DNA of 64,000 bases from the NCBI RefSeq assembly GCF_007066085.1, contig NZ_CP041405.1, positions 2,480,001-2,544,000 on the forward strand, read 5' to 3'. This DNA comes from Paenibacillus thiaminolyticus (lineage in GTDB: Bacteria > Bacillota > Bacilli > Paenibacillales > Paenibacillaceae). Below, piece after piece: positions 28,297 to 37,123 of this stretch (positions are counted from its first letter, which is position 1; each line of letters starts with the position of its first letter). The notes under the pieces are model-generated. The model was not told the origin of the DNA, did no database searches, and was given only the letters and a program-made list of their open reading frames with translations. A program made the translations under genes and the position numbers.

Positions 28297-29181
28297 TCAA
28301 GGAAGCCGCTCCGCCCGCAGGAACTTCCAGCGGCGGGGAGACTTTGCAGCCGTAATCAAGATCCCTGCCCCGATCGGGACGGTCGCTTCCCAGAACGTCT
28401 TCTTCGGGAATGCGAGCGTGTACAGCCTCCGCACCATTCCTCCGTGCGTAACGACCAGCACATCAGGCCGCGCCTCATACGCGTTGCCTACCCGGCCTGG
28501 CCGCTTCCGGCGCAGCCGGGCCGTTCTGCAGCGCTCGCCGCCCGGATCAGAACCTTCCCTGTCCGGCTCGCATTCCCGCCGATGGCGCTGTCCGCGGGCG
28601 CCTTGTCCCGCCGCCACAGCCGTTTGTCTCCCGGCCTTCTGCAGAATCTCCCACCAGACATGCGCCGTCCGCGTGCTGAATGTCTGCCATGGCTCGCCGC
28701 GCGGCGGCTGAACGGAGGTCATATCATCCAGCCAGCGGCGGTAAGCCGGATCCTCCTTCAGGTCGTTGTACGTCAAGCCTTCCCACATGCCAAAATCGTA
28801 TTCGCGCAGCCTCGTATCGACGTGAGCCCTTCCCGCATCGCGCGGACGCAGCTGAGCCAGCGTCTCGCGGCAGCGCCGCATATCGCTCGTATACAGGAGC
28901 GGCGCCGGATGGGCGACTGCCCTGCGCATCGGCCGCAGCACCTCTTCCGCTTCCGGGAGAAGCGGGCTGTCTGTATAGCTGATATACCGCCGCTCCACAT
29001 TCGCCTGCGTCAGCGAATGTCTGACGAGCGCGAACCGCACGATGACGCTGGATGCGCCTGAACGGCGGCGGATATGCCGGGTGCCGCAGCGCGGAGGCTT
29101 GGGCCGGGCTTGTCGTCTAGCTCCTGCTTGACGCCGCTTGCGGCGAACGGGGGGAGCTTTGTATGTGCGCTTTTGTTTCAT
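28297..29181 (-). CDS. cobC: Histidine phosphatase, alpha-ribazole phosphatase-like, with insertion
   Basis: The protein has 294 aa, against ~200 for CobC. The phosphohistidine site is LVRHSLTQAN (His about 55), then SDMRRCRETL, YDFGMWEGLTY and the second His in VVTHGGMVRRL (about 245). An Arg/Gly-rich segment of about 55 residues (184-238) with no family match is inserted before the last motif, and the first 47 residues are also Arg-rich. The role, dephosphorylation of alpha-ribazole phosphate for CobS, is inferred from neighbours. It lies 33 bp after cbiB. The enzyme may still fold. Confidence 0.7.
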   Translation of the reverse strand: MKQKRTYKAPPVRRKRRQAGARRQARPKPPRCGTRHIRRRSGASSVIVRFALVRHSLTQANVERRYISYTDSPLLPEAEEVLRPMRRAVAHPAPLLYTSDMRRCRETLAQLRPRDAGRAHVDTRLREYDFGMWEGLTYNDLKEDPAYRRWLDDMTSVQPPRGEPWQTFSTRTAHVWWEILQKAGRQTAVAAGQGARGQRHRRECEPDREGSDPGGERCRTARLRRKRPGRVGNAYEARPDVLVVTHGGMVRRLYTLAFPKKTFWEATVPIGAGILITAAKSPRRWKFLRAERLP

Positions 29182-29213
29182 TTCATCCCATTACTCCTTC
29201 ATTCGCCTTTCGT

Positions 29214-30176
29214 CTACAGGAGCCATCCGCCGCAGGCCCAGAGGACGCTTGCGGCCAGGATGGCGAAGAGCAGTGTGCTTCGGGTCAGCAGCCTGCACAC
29301 TGCCGCAATATGTTCCCCTCCCGTCTCCTCGACGGGATCGCCCATATAGGCGCGGAAGGAACATACGCCTTTGTAACAATTCAATCCGCCAAGGCGGATG
29401 CCAAGTGCCCCGGCGGTTGCCGCTTCCGGCCAGCCGCTGTTCGGGCTCGGATGCTTCGGCGCATCGCGCAGCGCCGTCTTCCATGCCCGCTTCGCGTCAT
29501 AGCCGAACAGGGCGCATATGACGATCAACAGCGCGGTCAAGCGCGCCGGTATCCAATTCGCCAGATCATCAAGCCGCGCGGAGGCGTAGCCGAGATTGGC
29601 GTATTTCTCATTTTTATAGCCGACCATGGAATCCAATGTATTGATAGCCCGATAGGCCATAGCCAACGGCGCGCCGCCGATAGCCGCGTACAGGAGCGGA
29701 GAGATGACGGCATCCATAATATTTTCAGCCACCGTCTCGACGGCAGCGCGGGTAATTTCCGGTTCATCGAGCGTCTCGGTATCCCTTCCTACGATCATGC
29801 CGACCTCGCGCCGCGCTCCCGCCAGATCACCTTCTACCAGTCGGCCATAGACGGCCATTCCGGCATCGCGGAGCCCTTTGGTGGCAATGGTCGTGCCGAT
29901 GAGCAGCGCCTCAACCGCCGCGCCCAGCCAGACGTTGATAGCATAGAGCCCTGCCAGCACACCCCACGTCAAGGCAAATGCCCCGCCCGCCATCACTAGC
30001 GGTAGCAAGAAGCCCAGCGGCTTGAGCGCCGCTTCGGACGGAGCCGCTCTCCGGATAAGGCGTTCCAGTGCCGAGATCGCTTTCCCCATGCCGATGACCG
30101 GATGGGGGAGCCACCTTGGATCGCCAACGAGTCGATCCCATACATATGCTGCGATGATTATTATAGCCGCGATCAT
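29214..30176 (-). CDS. cbiB: Adenosylcobinamide-phosphate synthase
   Basis: The protein has 320 aa with several membrane spans. The family start is recognisable: YVWDRLVGDPRWLPHPVIGMG, then later VAENIMDAVISPLLYA and HPSPNSGWPEAATAGALG. It attaches aminopropanol phosphate, made by the CobD decarboxylase, to adenosylcobyric acid. It lies 92 bp after cbiZ on the minus strand. The name is cobD in some organisms. Confidence 0.94.
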   Translation of the reverse strand: MIAAIIIIAAYVWDRLVGDPRWLPHPVIGMGKAISALERLIRRAAPSEAALKPLGFLLPLVMAGGAFALTWGVLAGLYAINVWLGAAVEALLIGTTIATKGLRDAGMAVYGRLVEGDLAGARREVGMIVGRDTETLDEPEITRAAVETVAENIMDAVISPLLYAAIGGAPLAMAYRAINTLDSMVGYKNEKYANLGYASARLDDLANWIPARLTALLIVICALFGYDAKRAWKTALRDAPKHPSPNSGWPEAATAGALGIRLGGLNCYKGVCSFRAYMGDPVEETGGEHIAAVCRLLTRSTLLFAILAASVLWACGGWLL

Positions 30177-30268
30177 GATTGCTCACCTGACTCCTCTTGC
30201 CTGCAGCCCGTTCCTCCACCGCCGTGGCACCGTTCCCCGGCTGCCTGGCAGTGGCGCGCCTGCTTCTC

Positions 30269-31009
30269 TTATTCGAACAGCGGCCCGTCGTCTTCCCGCT
30301 GCGTGCGCACCGCCTCCGCCACGGTGCCGTACACCAGCCGCCCCACGGCGGCGCCCAGCGTCGTCGCGGTGCCCCCATAACGGTGCACGGCCTCGTAGCG
30401 TCCGCTGTCGGCGATCGCGATCGCCACCGCATCGGTGGTCGTTCCCGTCGCCACGCGGCCCGTCTCCTTGTCGATCACCCGCAGATCGTCCAACGCCGCG
30501 CACTTGGCTTCCGTAGCGGTAATGACCGCATTCCATACCGCCGCTTCCGCGAGCTTGCCGTCCAGCACGATGATCGTGTTGATCGTGCCCGGCTTCAGCG
30601 GCTCGTAAGCGGAGTATACCTGCCGCGGCAGCCCGGCGCGGGCGGCGTTGCCCGTTCCGGCCGTCGTGACGCACAGCAAGGAGAAGCCGTCGCCCTCCTC
30701 TTCCATCACGGACGCATGGGTCACCTTCGCCGCCGTCATCAGGCCGACCGTCGTCGCCGGCGCGTAGCCTTGCTGGAGGCATATCTCCTGCATATATGCG
30801 GCCGGATCGGAGCAATCGAACCCTGTCCGAACCATCCGGTTCATGATGCGCGACGCCAGCTTGGAGCCGCCGTTCCATACCGCGCTGCTCCATACCGGAG
30901 TCCGCTCCGGCAGTTCCACGGTCATGGTCTCGCTGCCCCAGCATACCGTCACGCCGGACATAACTTCCGATGCATAGCTGCGAATGCCTTCGCGGCAAGG
31001 CTGCATCAC
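30269..31009 (-). CDS. cbiZ: Adenosylcobinamide amidohydrolase
   Basis: The protein has 246 aa of the CbiZ family. Family segments are SSAVWNGG, VGLMTAAKVTHASV, CVTTAGTGNAARAG, GTINTIIVLDGKL and TGTTTDAVAIA. It hydrolyses the amide of incomplete corrinoids (cobinamide or pseudocobalamin side chain) to cobyric acid so that CbiB can rebuild it. This allows salvage of foreign corrinoids. It shares the strand with cobD and cbiB. A long overlapping frame (30183-31142) is a shadow. Confidence 0.92.
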   Translation of the reverse strand: MMQPCREGIRSYASEVMSGVTVCWGSETMTVELPERTPVWSSAVWNGGSKLASRIMNRMVRTGFDCSDPAAYMQEICLQQGYAPATTVGLMTAAKVTHASVMEEEGDGFSLLCVTTAGTGNAARAGLPRQVYSAYEPLKPGTINTIIVLDGKLAEAAVWNAVITATEAKCAALDDLRVIDKETGRVATGTTTDAVAIAIADSGRYEAVHRYGGTATTLGAAVGRLVYGTVAEAVRTQREDDGPLFE

Positions 31010-31061
31010 GCTTCCCCCTTGCTTGTCCGCTCCGTCTGCGTTCTGTCTTCACAGAGCTTAA

Positions 31062-31086
31062 AAGGTGCTGATTTTCCTGGCACCTT
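31062..31086 (-). terminator. Possible terminator after cobD
   Basis: On the minus strand AAGGTGC and GCACCTT form a 7-bp stem, extended by T residues (CACCTTTTAAG). It lies between the cobD stop and the cbiZ start, so the two may not be fully cotranscribed. Confidence 0.45.
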
Positions 31087-31094
31087 CCCGGTTT

Positions 31095-31116
31095 TGAAAA
31101 CCCGGCTTTTTGAACA
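31095..31116 (-). repeat. Dispersed TGTTCAAAAAG-type repeat copy
   Basis: On the minus strand it reads TGTTCAAAAAGCCGGGTTTTC plus one base. The same core, with GGCCGG, recurs at 56513-56535. It also overlaps a hairpin, CCGGTTTT / AAAACCCGG. Confidence 0.6.
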
Positions 31117-31249
31117 CGCACTTCCAGAGCGGGCTTCATCAAAATGATCTATCGACCCGATACCGGACATCCTCACAACTCGTTCCTCATATCCTCGCAA
31201 TGAGCAAAGCCAACAGGAGAAGGCCTCTGCACATTGCAGGATCCACATC

Positions 31250-32347
31250 TTATAAATGTAACACAGCTTGCAGGGCCTCGACTAGACGTTTATTTGCCTG
31301 ACGATCCTTCACCGCGATGCGGAAATGTCCGGCCCCCAGTCCTGCATACCCGTCACAATTGCGGATCAGGACTCCCCGGCGTCCAAGTTCTTCCTGCAAG
31401 CGCCGGGCGCTCCACGGCGCCGCGGCCTCAACGAGCAGGAAGTTCGCCCGGCTCGTCCACAGCCGCAGGCCAAGCGCGGTCAACTGCCCGCATAGCCATT
31501 CCCGCTCGCCGGCAATCAGGCTTCGGGTCCGTTCCGCATAGTCATCCGCCGCTTCATCAAGCAGCAGCGCTTCCCCCGCAGCCAGCGCCAGCCCGTTCAC
31601 GCTCCACGTGACCTGCTTCGAAGCAAGCGCGCGAATTGTATCCGGATGGCCCGCCGCATACCCAAGGCGAAGGCCGGGGATAGCGTAGAACTTCGTCAGC
31701 GACCGGATGACAAGCACGTTCCGGCTGGCTGCCGCGAACCGCAACAGACTCGCCTCCTCCTCATCCGGGAGAAAATCGATGAACGCCTCATCCATAATCA
31801 GCAGCGTGCCGTTCCGCTCCGCCAGCCGGCCCGCATCCTCCAGCACCCGCCGTTCGTATACGGCGCCGGTCGGATTATTCGGCTGGCCGAGGAAGACGAC
31901 ATCGGCATCCGCCATCAGCCGTTCCAGATCAGGCCAGTCTGCCAGGTAATCCCGGGAGGCTTGTCCGATGACACGCACGACGTCAGCGCCGAACTGCCGC
32001 GACAGCGCCTCGTATTCCGAGAAGCATGGCGCCACCACGCCGACAGCGCGCGGCGCGTGCGCCAGAATCGCCAGCGCCATGCATTCGGCCGCGCCGTTGC
32101 CGATCAACAGCTGCTCGCTGCCCACCTGAAGGCGGCGTGACAGCGCCTCCTTCATCCGCCGGTGCCCCGGATCAGGATAATGAATAATGCCCTCCAGTTC
32201 CTCCGCGAGCCGCGCCATGACGGACGGCGGCGGTCCGAGCGGATTGATGTTCGCGCTGAAGTCCACGAACTCTCCGCTCGATCGTCCGAAAGCCTCCGCG
32301 GCCGTCCATACGTCCCCGCCATGCCCAAACCGTTCAATTGTGACCAT
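31250..32347 (-). CDS. cobD: L-threonine-O-3-phosphate decarboxylase (PLP)
   Basis: The protein has 365 aa of the fold-type I aminotransferase family that includes histidinol-phosphate aminotransferase. The PLP lysine is in VIRSLTKFYAIPGLRLGY, and the substrate pocket includes DFSANINPLGPP near the start and FLGQPNNPTG. In a cobalamin cluster it decarboxylates threonine phosphate to aminopropanol phosphate for CbiB. Start 32347 follows AAGGAGGGGCTT, whereas the open frame runs 70 codons further upstream without family match. A HisC role cannot be excluded, but the context is strong. Confidence 0.92.
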   Translation of the reverse strand: MVTIERFGHGGDVWTAAEAFGRSSGEFVDFSANINPLGPPPSVMARLAEELEGIIHYPDPGHRRMKEALSRRLQVGSEQLLIGNGAAECMALAILAHAPRAVGVVAPCFSEYEALSRQFGADVVRVIGQASRDYLADWPDLERLMADADVVFLGQPNNPTGAVYERRVLEDAGRLAERNGTLLIMDEAFIDFLPDEEEASLLRFAAASRNVLVIRSLTKFYAIPGLRLGYAAGHPDTIRALASKQVTWSVNGLALAAGEALLLDEAADDYAERTRSLIAGEREWLCGQLTALGLRLWTSRANFLLVEAAAPWSARRLQEELGRRGVLIRNCDGYAGLGAGHFRIAVKDRQANKRLVEALQAVLHL

Positions 32348-32692
32348 AAGCCCCTCCTTGAAGACGGACAGACGGTCGCGTACAATATCTCTATAGCGAT
32401 TGTTCCAACGGAACTTCGCCATCGTCAATCGGTCCGGTCTGCCCTTGTTCTGCCGTACGCTCCGTACTCCCCAGGTCCAGCCTGAAGGCAGACGGAGGAA
32501 GCAGGATGCGCATGATTTCTCATGGTACATTATGCGTAACGCAGACCCATTCGTCAAACGGTTTTTCCTTTTCTACGAAATGCCGAAAAACATTGGCACA
32601 TCGCACACTGTAACGCTACTGTTAAATGCTGTATAATCACATTGCAGACCGGTATTGGCGCAATGCTATGTCAAGCTCAAGGAGGTTCAATT
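32348..32692. other. Divergent intergenic region cobD / membrane protein
   Basis: This region holds the 5' regions of cobD (minus) and the next plus-strand gene. A TATAAT at 32632-32637 is a -10 candidate for the plus gene, but its -35 (TGTAAC) is weak. No riboswitch was recognised. Confidence 0.4.
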
Positions 32693-33151
32693 ATGTCGGT
32701 GCATCACAAAACATCATGGGCATCCCTGGGCGCCGCCATTATCGTCACCACCTATTACGGGGTGATACTGTTTCGCCTCAAGGGTGACATCGGTTTGTAC
32801 AGCACAGAGATGATGGCGCTGGCCCGCAATGTTTTCGGCGTCGCCGCCGTCGTGCAGGCCGTCATGTACTTCGTGAATTTCATGTCCAAGGACGAGCCGG
32901 AGGACAAGGAATTGTCACGTCTGATCTCGCTGCAGGCGAACCAGATGGGATTGATCTTCCTCGTATTCTCGGTTGCCTGCTGCGCGGCCTATCTGATCTA
33001 TGTGTCCGATACAAGTACTCTGCTGCTGTCCCCGCTCGTCAGCGCCCATTTGCTGGTCAGCGTGCTGTTGGCCGCCTGGATCATCAAGTATACGGTCGAA
33101 CTGTTGCTGTACTACCGCTATCTGAAAACCGACTCCTCAGACCTTTCCTAA
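32693..33151 (+). CDS. Small four-span membrane protein, unknown
   Basis: The protein has 152 aa with four hydrophobic spans (about 10-27, 42-60, 80-97, 110-130) and short loops. It ends in a positively charged tail after LLLYYRYLKT. I do not recognise a family. The start at 32693 follows AAGGAGG 8 nt upstream. It is monocistronic and converges on the nitroreductase gene across a hairpin. No charged catalytic motif is visible. Confidence 0.7.
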   Translation: MSVHHKTSWASLGAAIIVTTYYGVILFRLKGDIGLYSTEMMALARNVFGVAAVVQAVMYFVNFMSKDEPEDKELSRLISLQANQMGLIFLVFSVACCAAYLIYVSDTSTLLLSPLVSAHLLVSVLLAAWIIKYTVELLLYYRYLKTDSSDLS

Positions 33152-33196
33152 TTATGAAAACGATTACTTTCGTTCCTGACATTGACAACATGAAGC

Positions 33197-33224
33197 AAGC
33201 GCAGCGGCCCTAGGCCCTGCGCTT
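33197..33224. terminator. Convergent hairpin terminator
   Basis: AAGCGCAGCGGCC and GGCCCTGCGCTT form an imperfect 12-bp stem between the convergent membrane protein and nitroreductase genes. It lacks a long T-run on either side. Confidence 0.5.
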
Positions 33225-33243
33225 GTCAGTTCAGAGTATGATT

Positions 33244-33801
33244 TTAAAATAGCTCGGTGAAGCGTTCCGACGCGTTCGTACGCGGGCGCGCCGGCGGAAT
33301 CTCATCGAAATGCCCCATGCGCAGCACCCCAACGATTTTCTCGCCCGGCTGCACTCCTGCCATTTCACGGAACTTGCGATTATAAATATAGTCCCCGGTG
33401 TGCCACAGCATTCCGAGCTCCTGCTCCCACGCCAGCAGCTGGAAGTTCTGAATCAGGGCGCTTACGGCCGCCAGATCCTCTTCCCAAATATGCGGCCGCG
33501 GATCCTCAGGCATGACGACGATAAGGTAAGCAGGCACGGCCAGGTTCGTCCGGATGAACTTCGTCTTCTGTTCTTCGTCCCAGCCCCTCATTTTCGTTCC
33601 TTCGACCAGCTCTATTACACAGCGCACGAGCCGATCCTTCGCCTCTCCCGACGCATAAATGAACCGCCACGGCTCGCGCAGCCCGTGATTGGGGGCCCAG
33701 ACGGCATCATTGAGCAGGGAAAGCACCAGTTCCTTGTCGACAGGCCGATTTGAAAATCGATGAATGCTCCGGCGTTCCCGGATTGTATTTGCAATTGACA
33801 T
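33244..33801 (-). CDS. Nitroreductase family protein, Fur-box promoter
   Basis: The protein has 185 aa of the FMN-dependent nitroreductase family. The N-terminal FMN-binding RERRSIHRFSNRPV and the NHGLREPWRFI segment are typical, as is the C-terminal KIVGVLRMGHFDE. Such enzymes reduce nitro compounds, quinones or flavins with NAD(P)H; iron-regulated members may reduce ferric chelates. That role is suggested by the promoter, where a Fur box fills the spacer. It is monocistronic. Confidence 0.88.
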   Translation of the reverse strand: MSIANTIRERRSIHRFSNRPVDKELVLSLLNDAVWAPNHGLREPWRFIYASGEAKDRLVRCVIELVEGTKMRGWDEEQKTKFIRTNLAVPAYLIVVMPEDPRPHIWEEDLAAVSALIQNFQLLAWEQELGMLWHTGDYIYNRKFREMAGVQPGEKIVGVLRMGHFDEIPPARPRTNASERFTELF

Positions 33802-33861
33802 TGTTTGTCCTCCTTGAATCCCTATTTACTCTCATACTCTTTCTATGCATCCGATATCCTC

Positions 33862-33890
33862 ATTATATTGATAACGATTATCAATATCAA
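33862..33890 (-). promoter_or_regulatory. Promoter with Fur box in its spacer
   Basis: Minus strand: TTGATA (33890-33885), 17-bp spacer, TATAAT (33867-33862). The spacer holds TGATAATCGTTATCA (33883-33869), one base pair from the Fur palindrome. A plus-strand promoter for lplA (TTGATA 33868-33873, TATAAG 33892-33897) may overlap, so Fur could affect both. Confidence 0.75.
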
Positions 33891-33951
33891 ATATAAGTTG
33901 TCTTTTGTTCCAAATCGATTACAATTAACAGAAGAAGGAGGCGGACGAGCC

Positions 33952-34956
33952 ATGAAGTTTATCGACAATCAAGGCATCACCGACCCTCGCGTCAACCTGG
34001 CGATCGAGGAATTTGTTCTGAAGCATTTGCCGCTGGAAGAGGATAGTTATTTGTTATTCTATATCAACGAGCCTTCCATCATTATCGGCAAAAACCAAAA
34101 TACGATCGAAGAAATCAATAGCGATTACGTCAAAGCGAATAACATTCACGTTGTGCGCCGCCTGTCGGGCGGAGGCGCCGTGTATCATGATACAGGAAAT
34201 TTGAATTTCAGCTTCATCACGAAGGATGACGGGCAGTCATTCCACAATTTCCGCAAATTTACGCAGCCCGTCATCGATACGCTCCGTTCTCTCGGCGTCA
34301 ATGCTGACTTGACCGGACGCAATGACATCCAGGTCGGAGAGCAAAAAATATCCGGCAATGCCCAGTTCTCCACGCGCGGGCGCATGTTCAGCCACGGCAC
34401 GCTGCTGTTCAATTCCGAGATGGAGCATGTCGCCTCGGCGCTCAAGGTCAAGCCGATCAAAATCGAATCCAAAGGCACGAAATCGATTCGTTCCCGCGTC
34501 GCCAACATTTCCGAGTTTCTTGCCGAGCCGATGACAATCGAGCAGTTCAAGGATACGATACTCCGTCATATTTTCGGGATGGAGCCGGATCAGGTGCCGC
34601 AGTACAAGCTGACGGAACAGGATTGGGAGACGATTCATCGCATCTCGCAGGAGCGTTATCAGAACTGGGATTGGAACTATGGCTCATCGCCGAAGTTCAA
34701 CGTCGAGCATTCGAAGAAATTCCCGGCCGGAATCGTCGACGTGCGCATGGATGTCGAGGACGGATTGATTCAGCGTATGAAAATATACGGCGACTTCTTC
34801 GGAGTTGGCGAAGTCAGCGATATTGAGGCGCGCCTGCAGGGGGTTCGCTATGAGGAGCAGGCGATTCGCGAAGCGCTTGCCGATATGGATATCAATCATT
34901 ATCTCGGCAATATCAGCGCGGAAGACTTCATCGGACTCGTCATGCTGAATGAATAG
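33952..34956 (+). CDS. lplA: Lipoate-protein ligase
   Basis: The protein has 334 aa. The lipoate/octanoate ligase core is visible: RRLSGGGAVYHDTGNLNFSFI (written in parts: RRLSGGG, VYHDTGN), NDIQVGEQKISGNAQ and the C-terminal accessory domain. It attaches lipoate to E2 or GcvH subunits using ATP. The start MKFIDNQG at 33952 has AGAAGGAGG upstream; the open frame extends 49 codons into the promoter region. A Fur-boxed divergent promoter lies just upstream. It is monocistronic and ends in a hairpin. Confidence 0.93.
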   Translation: MKFIDNQGITDPRVNLAIEEFVLKHLPLEEDSYLLFYINEPSIIIGKNQNTIEEINSDYVKANNIHVVRRLSGGGAVYHDTGNLNFSFITKDDGQSFHNFRKFTQPVIDTLRSLGVNADLTGRNDIQVGEQKISGNAQFSTRGRMFSHGTLLFNSEMEHVASALKVKPIKIESKGTKSIRSRVANISEFLAEPMTIEQFKDTILRHIFGMEPDQVPQYKLTEQDWETIHRISQERYQNWDWNYGSSPKFNVEHSKKFPAGIVDVRMDVEDGLIQRMKIYGDFFGVGEVSDIEARLQGVRYEEQAIREALADMDINHYLGNISAEDFIGLVMLNE

Positions 34957-34962
34957 ATAACT

Positions 34963-35001
34963 AGGCCCGGACTGTCTTGGATGCCAAGGCGGCCCGGGCC
35001 T
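34963..35001 (+). terminator. Hairpin after lplA
   Basis: AGGCCCGG and CCGGGCCT form the stem of a 38-nt hairpin right after the lplA stop. No T-run follows, so activity is uncertain. Confidence 0.4.
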
Positions 35002-35050
35002 GTCTATGTTTGCCTGGCAGCCCGCGCATGGGCGGCAGGCCGTTCGATTG

Positions 35051-35908
35051 TCAGTATAGCTTGTCCTGCACGGCTTGAGCCGTCCGGTTGATGGCGCGAT
35101 GCGCCCTCTCCTTTGCCTGCAGCGCCACCGCGGTAGACAAAATGTCCAGCACATGAATTTGCGCGATTTTGGACGAGAACGCCCCGCCCTGAAGCGGCGT
35201 CTCCTTCGCTTGGATCAGCAGAATCGAATCCGCGTATTTCGTGATCGGCGACTTCGCATGGCTCGTGAGGCAGATGAAAAAGACGTTGTTCTCCTTCGCC
35301 AGGCGCACGGCGTCCACCAGATCCTTCGTGCTGCCGGAGGTGGAGATACCAAATACGACATCTTGATCGGTCATCAGCACCGCGTTCATGGCCATCACAT
35401 GCGGATCCGTTACGGCCTCTCCCGCGAAGCCCAGCCGCATGAAGCGGTACTGCGCATCCATCGCGGTCATGGCGGACGAGCCGACGCCGAAGAAAAAGAT
35501 CCGGTTGGAGCAGACGATCGCTTCCACCGCTTTTTGCAGGTCCTTCATATTCAGCAGGGACAGCGTATGCTCCAGCGACGCGACGTTCTCCAGCGTCATC
35601 TTCTGCGCCACGGCCGCCAGATCGTCCTCCTCGTCAATCTCGCTCTCTTGATGCTTGAGCGGGGTCACCAGATCTTTGGCCAGAGACAGCTTGAACTCCT
35701 GGTAGCTGGTAAAGCCCAGATTGCGGCAGAACCTCAGCACCGACGTCTCCCCGGCATCCGACTTCTCAGCCAGATCCGTCACCGTCGCATACAGGACCTC
35801 ATCCGGGCTTCTCAGCACATAATCCGCGATTTTTTTCTCCGTTTTCGTCAATGAAGGATATAAGCTCCGTATTAAAAGAAGCGTGCTCGTATGCTCGCCA
35901 GTGGTCAT
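35051..35908 (-). CDS. MurR/RpiR family transcriptional regulator
   Basis: The protein has 285 aa. It has an N-terminal HTH_6 domain (about 5-75; TEKKIADYVLRSPDEVLYATVTDLAEKS, GETSVLRFCRNLGFTSYQEF) and a C-terminal SIS sugar-phosphate-binding domain (about 130-260; FFGVGSSAMTAMDAQYRF, FGISTSGSTKDLVDAVRLAKE). Such proteins respond to sugar phosphates. No sugar gene is adjacent, so the target lies elsewhere. Start 35908 is chosen for the family-like MTTGEHTSTLLL; the frame continues 49 codons upstream without family match. Confidence 0.87.
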   Translation of the reverse strand: MTTGEHTSTLLLIRSLYPSLTKTEKKIADYVLRSPDEVLYATVTDLAEKSDAGETSVLRFCRNLGFTSYQEFKLSLAKDLVTPLKHQESEIDEEDDLAAVAQKMTLENVASLEHTLSLLNMKDLQKAVEAIVCSNRIFFFGVGSSAMTAMDAQYRFMRLGFAGEAVTDPHVMAMNAVLMTDQDVVFGISTSGSTKDLVDAVRLAKENNVFFICLTSHAKSPITKYADSILLIQAKETPLQGGAFSSKIAQIHVLDILSTAVALQAKERAHRAINRTAQAVQDKLY

Positions 35909-36116
35909 GATGGATTCACTTCCATTCCTCGTTCTCCCCTCATTATACCGAACCGGAAAATAAGCCGTCCACACCGATTCCCGGCATGCTTCTTCCCGCT
36001 CCCGGCCCCGCAAGCAAGGAAGCAGCTCTACACCAATGCACTGCGTTCTTGCCAACTCGCCGCGCCTGCTGTAAAATTTGAAAATTCATGTGCACATCAA
36101 AGGAGCGTCGCTTGCT

Positions 36117-37031
36117 GTGAAACATCGTAAATTAGCGTCGGATTTATGCTTGTTGTTTGTCGCTTTCGTATGGGGAAGCACCTTCCTCATCGTCCAGCAT
36201 GCCGTGCTCGTCCTGCCCCCGCTGGCCTTCAACGCCGTAAGATTCGCCGGAGCCGCGCTCCTGTTCGGCTTCGTCGCCCTGCTGAGCAGAAGGCGGCGCC
36301 AGAGCAGCAGCCGCTCAGGCACGCGAGCGCTGCTTCTGCACGGCGCGCTGCTCGGCGTGTTCCTGTTCGGGGGCTACGCCTTCCAGACCATCGGCCTCGT
36401 GTACACGACGACAACCAATGCCGGCTTCATTACCGGGCTGTCGGTCGTACTCGTGCCCTTTATCAGCCTGTGGCTGGCCAAGCAGCGCCTGCAGCCGCCT
36501 ACCTGGATCGCCGCTGCTCTGGCGCTGGCGGGGCTCTATTTTCTCGCCTTTAATGGCGGTGCGGTTCACTGGAATGAGGGCGATGGCTATGTGCTCCTAT
36601 GCTCGTTCTGCTTCGCGCTCCATATTGCTTTCACCGGGAAATATGCGGCCATCCATGATACCGTGCTGCTCGTCACGATGCAGTTCGCCGTCGTCGCGCT
36701 GGCCGCAGCCGGCAGCTCCTTCCTGTTCGAGCCGCAGCTTACGGGAGCGGCGCTGTGGGGAGCGCTGACGGAGACGAAGGTTATCGTCGCCCTGCTTATC
36801 TCCATCTGCATCTCCACCGCCTTCGCTTATTGGGCGCAGACGTGGTGCCAGCAATACACCTCCGCGAGCAGAGTTGCCGTCATCTTCGCGATGGAGCCGG
36901 TCTTCGCTGCCATTACGGGCGTTACCTTTGCCGGAGAGACGCTCGGCTTGTGGGCGATCGTGGGCTGTCTGCTGATTTTGGCGGGAATGATCGCCGCTGA
37001 ATTGAAATGGGGCCGGCATGCGGTACAATAG
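36117..37031 (+). CDS. EamA/DMT family exporter
   Basis: The protein has 304 aa with ten predicted membrane spans in two EamA repeats (first LLFVAFVWGSTFLIVQHAVLVLPP, second AFAYWAQTWCQQYTSASRVAVIFAMEPVFAAITG). Members export metabolites or amino acids; the substrate is unknown. The GTG at 36117 has AAAGGAG at reasonable distance, while the TTG at 36078 lies before that site. It is divergent from the RpiR gene, so that regulator may control it. It is monocistronic. Confidence 0.85.
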   Translation: MKHRKLASDLCLLFVAFVWGSTFLIVQHAVLVLPPLAFNAVRFAGAALLFGFVALLSRRRRQSSSRSGTRALLLHGALLGVFLFGGYAFQTIGLVYTTTTNAGFITGLSVVLVPFISLWLAKQRLQPPTWIAAALALAGLYFLAFNGGAVHWNEGDGYVLLCSFCFALHIAFTGKYAAIHDTVLLVTMQFAVVALAAAGSSFLFEPQLTGAALWGALTETKVIVALLISICISTAFAYWAQTWCQQYTSASRVAVIFAMEPVFAAITGVTFAGETLGLWAIVGCLLILAGMIAAELKWGRHAVQ

Positions 37032-37123
37032 AGGGAGAAACTCGCATCTATTGACTATCATCGGAGCGCCGGTCTGACATAGAGAGAGTGCCAGGCGGCT
37101 CGGAAAAAGGAGAGACATCGACA

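Noticed and set aside
30183..31142. 319-codon minus frame overlapping cbiZ
   Set aside because: A different frame of the CbiZ region, Gly/Arg-rich, while CbiZ motifs lie in the other frame.
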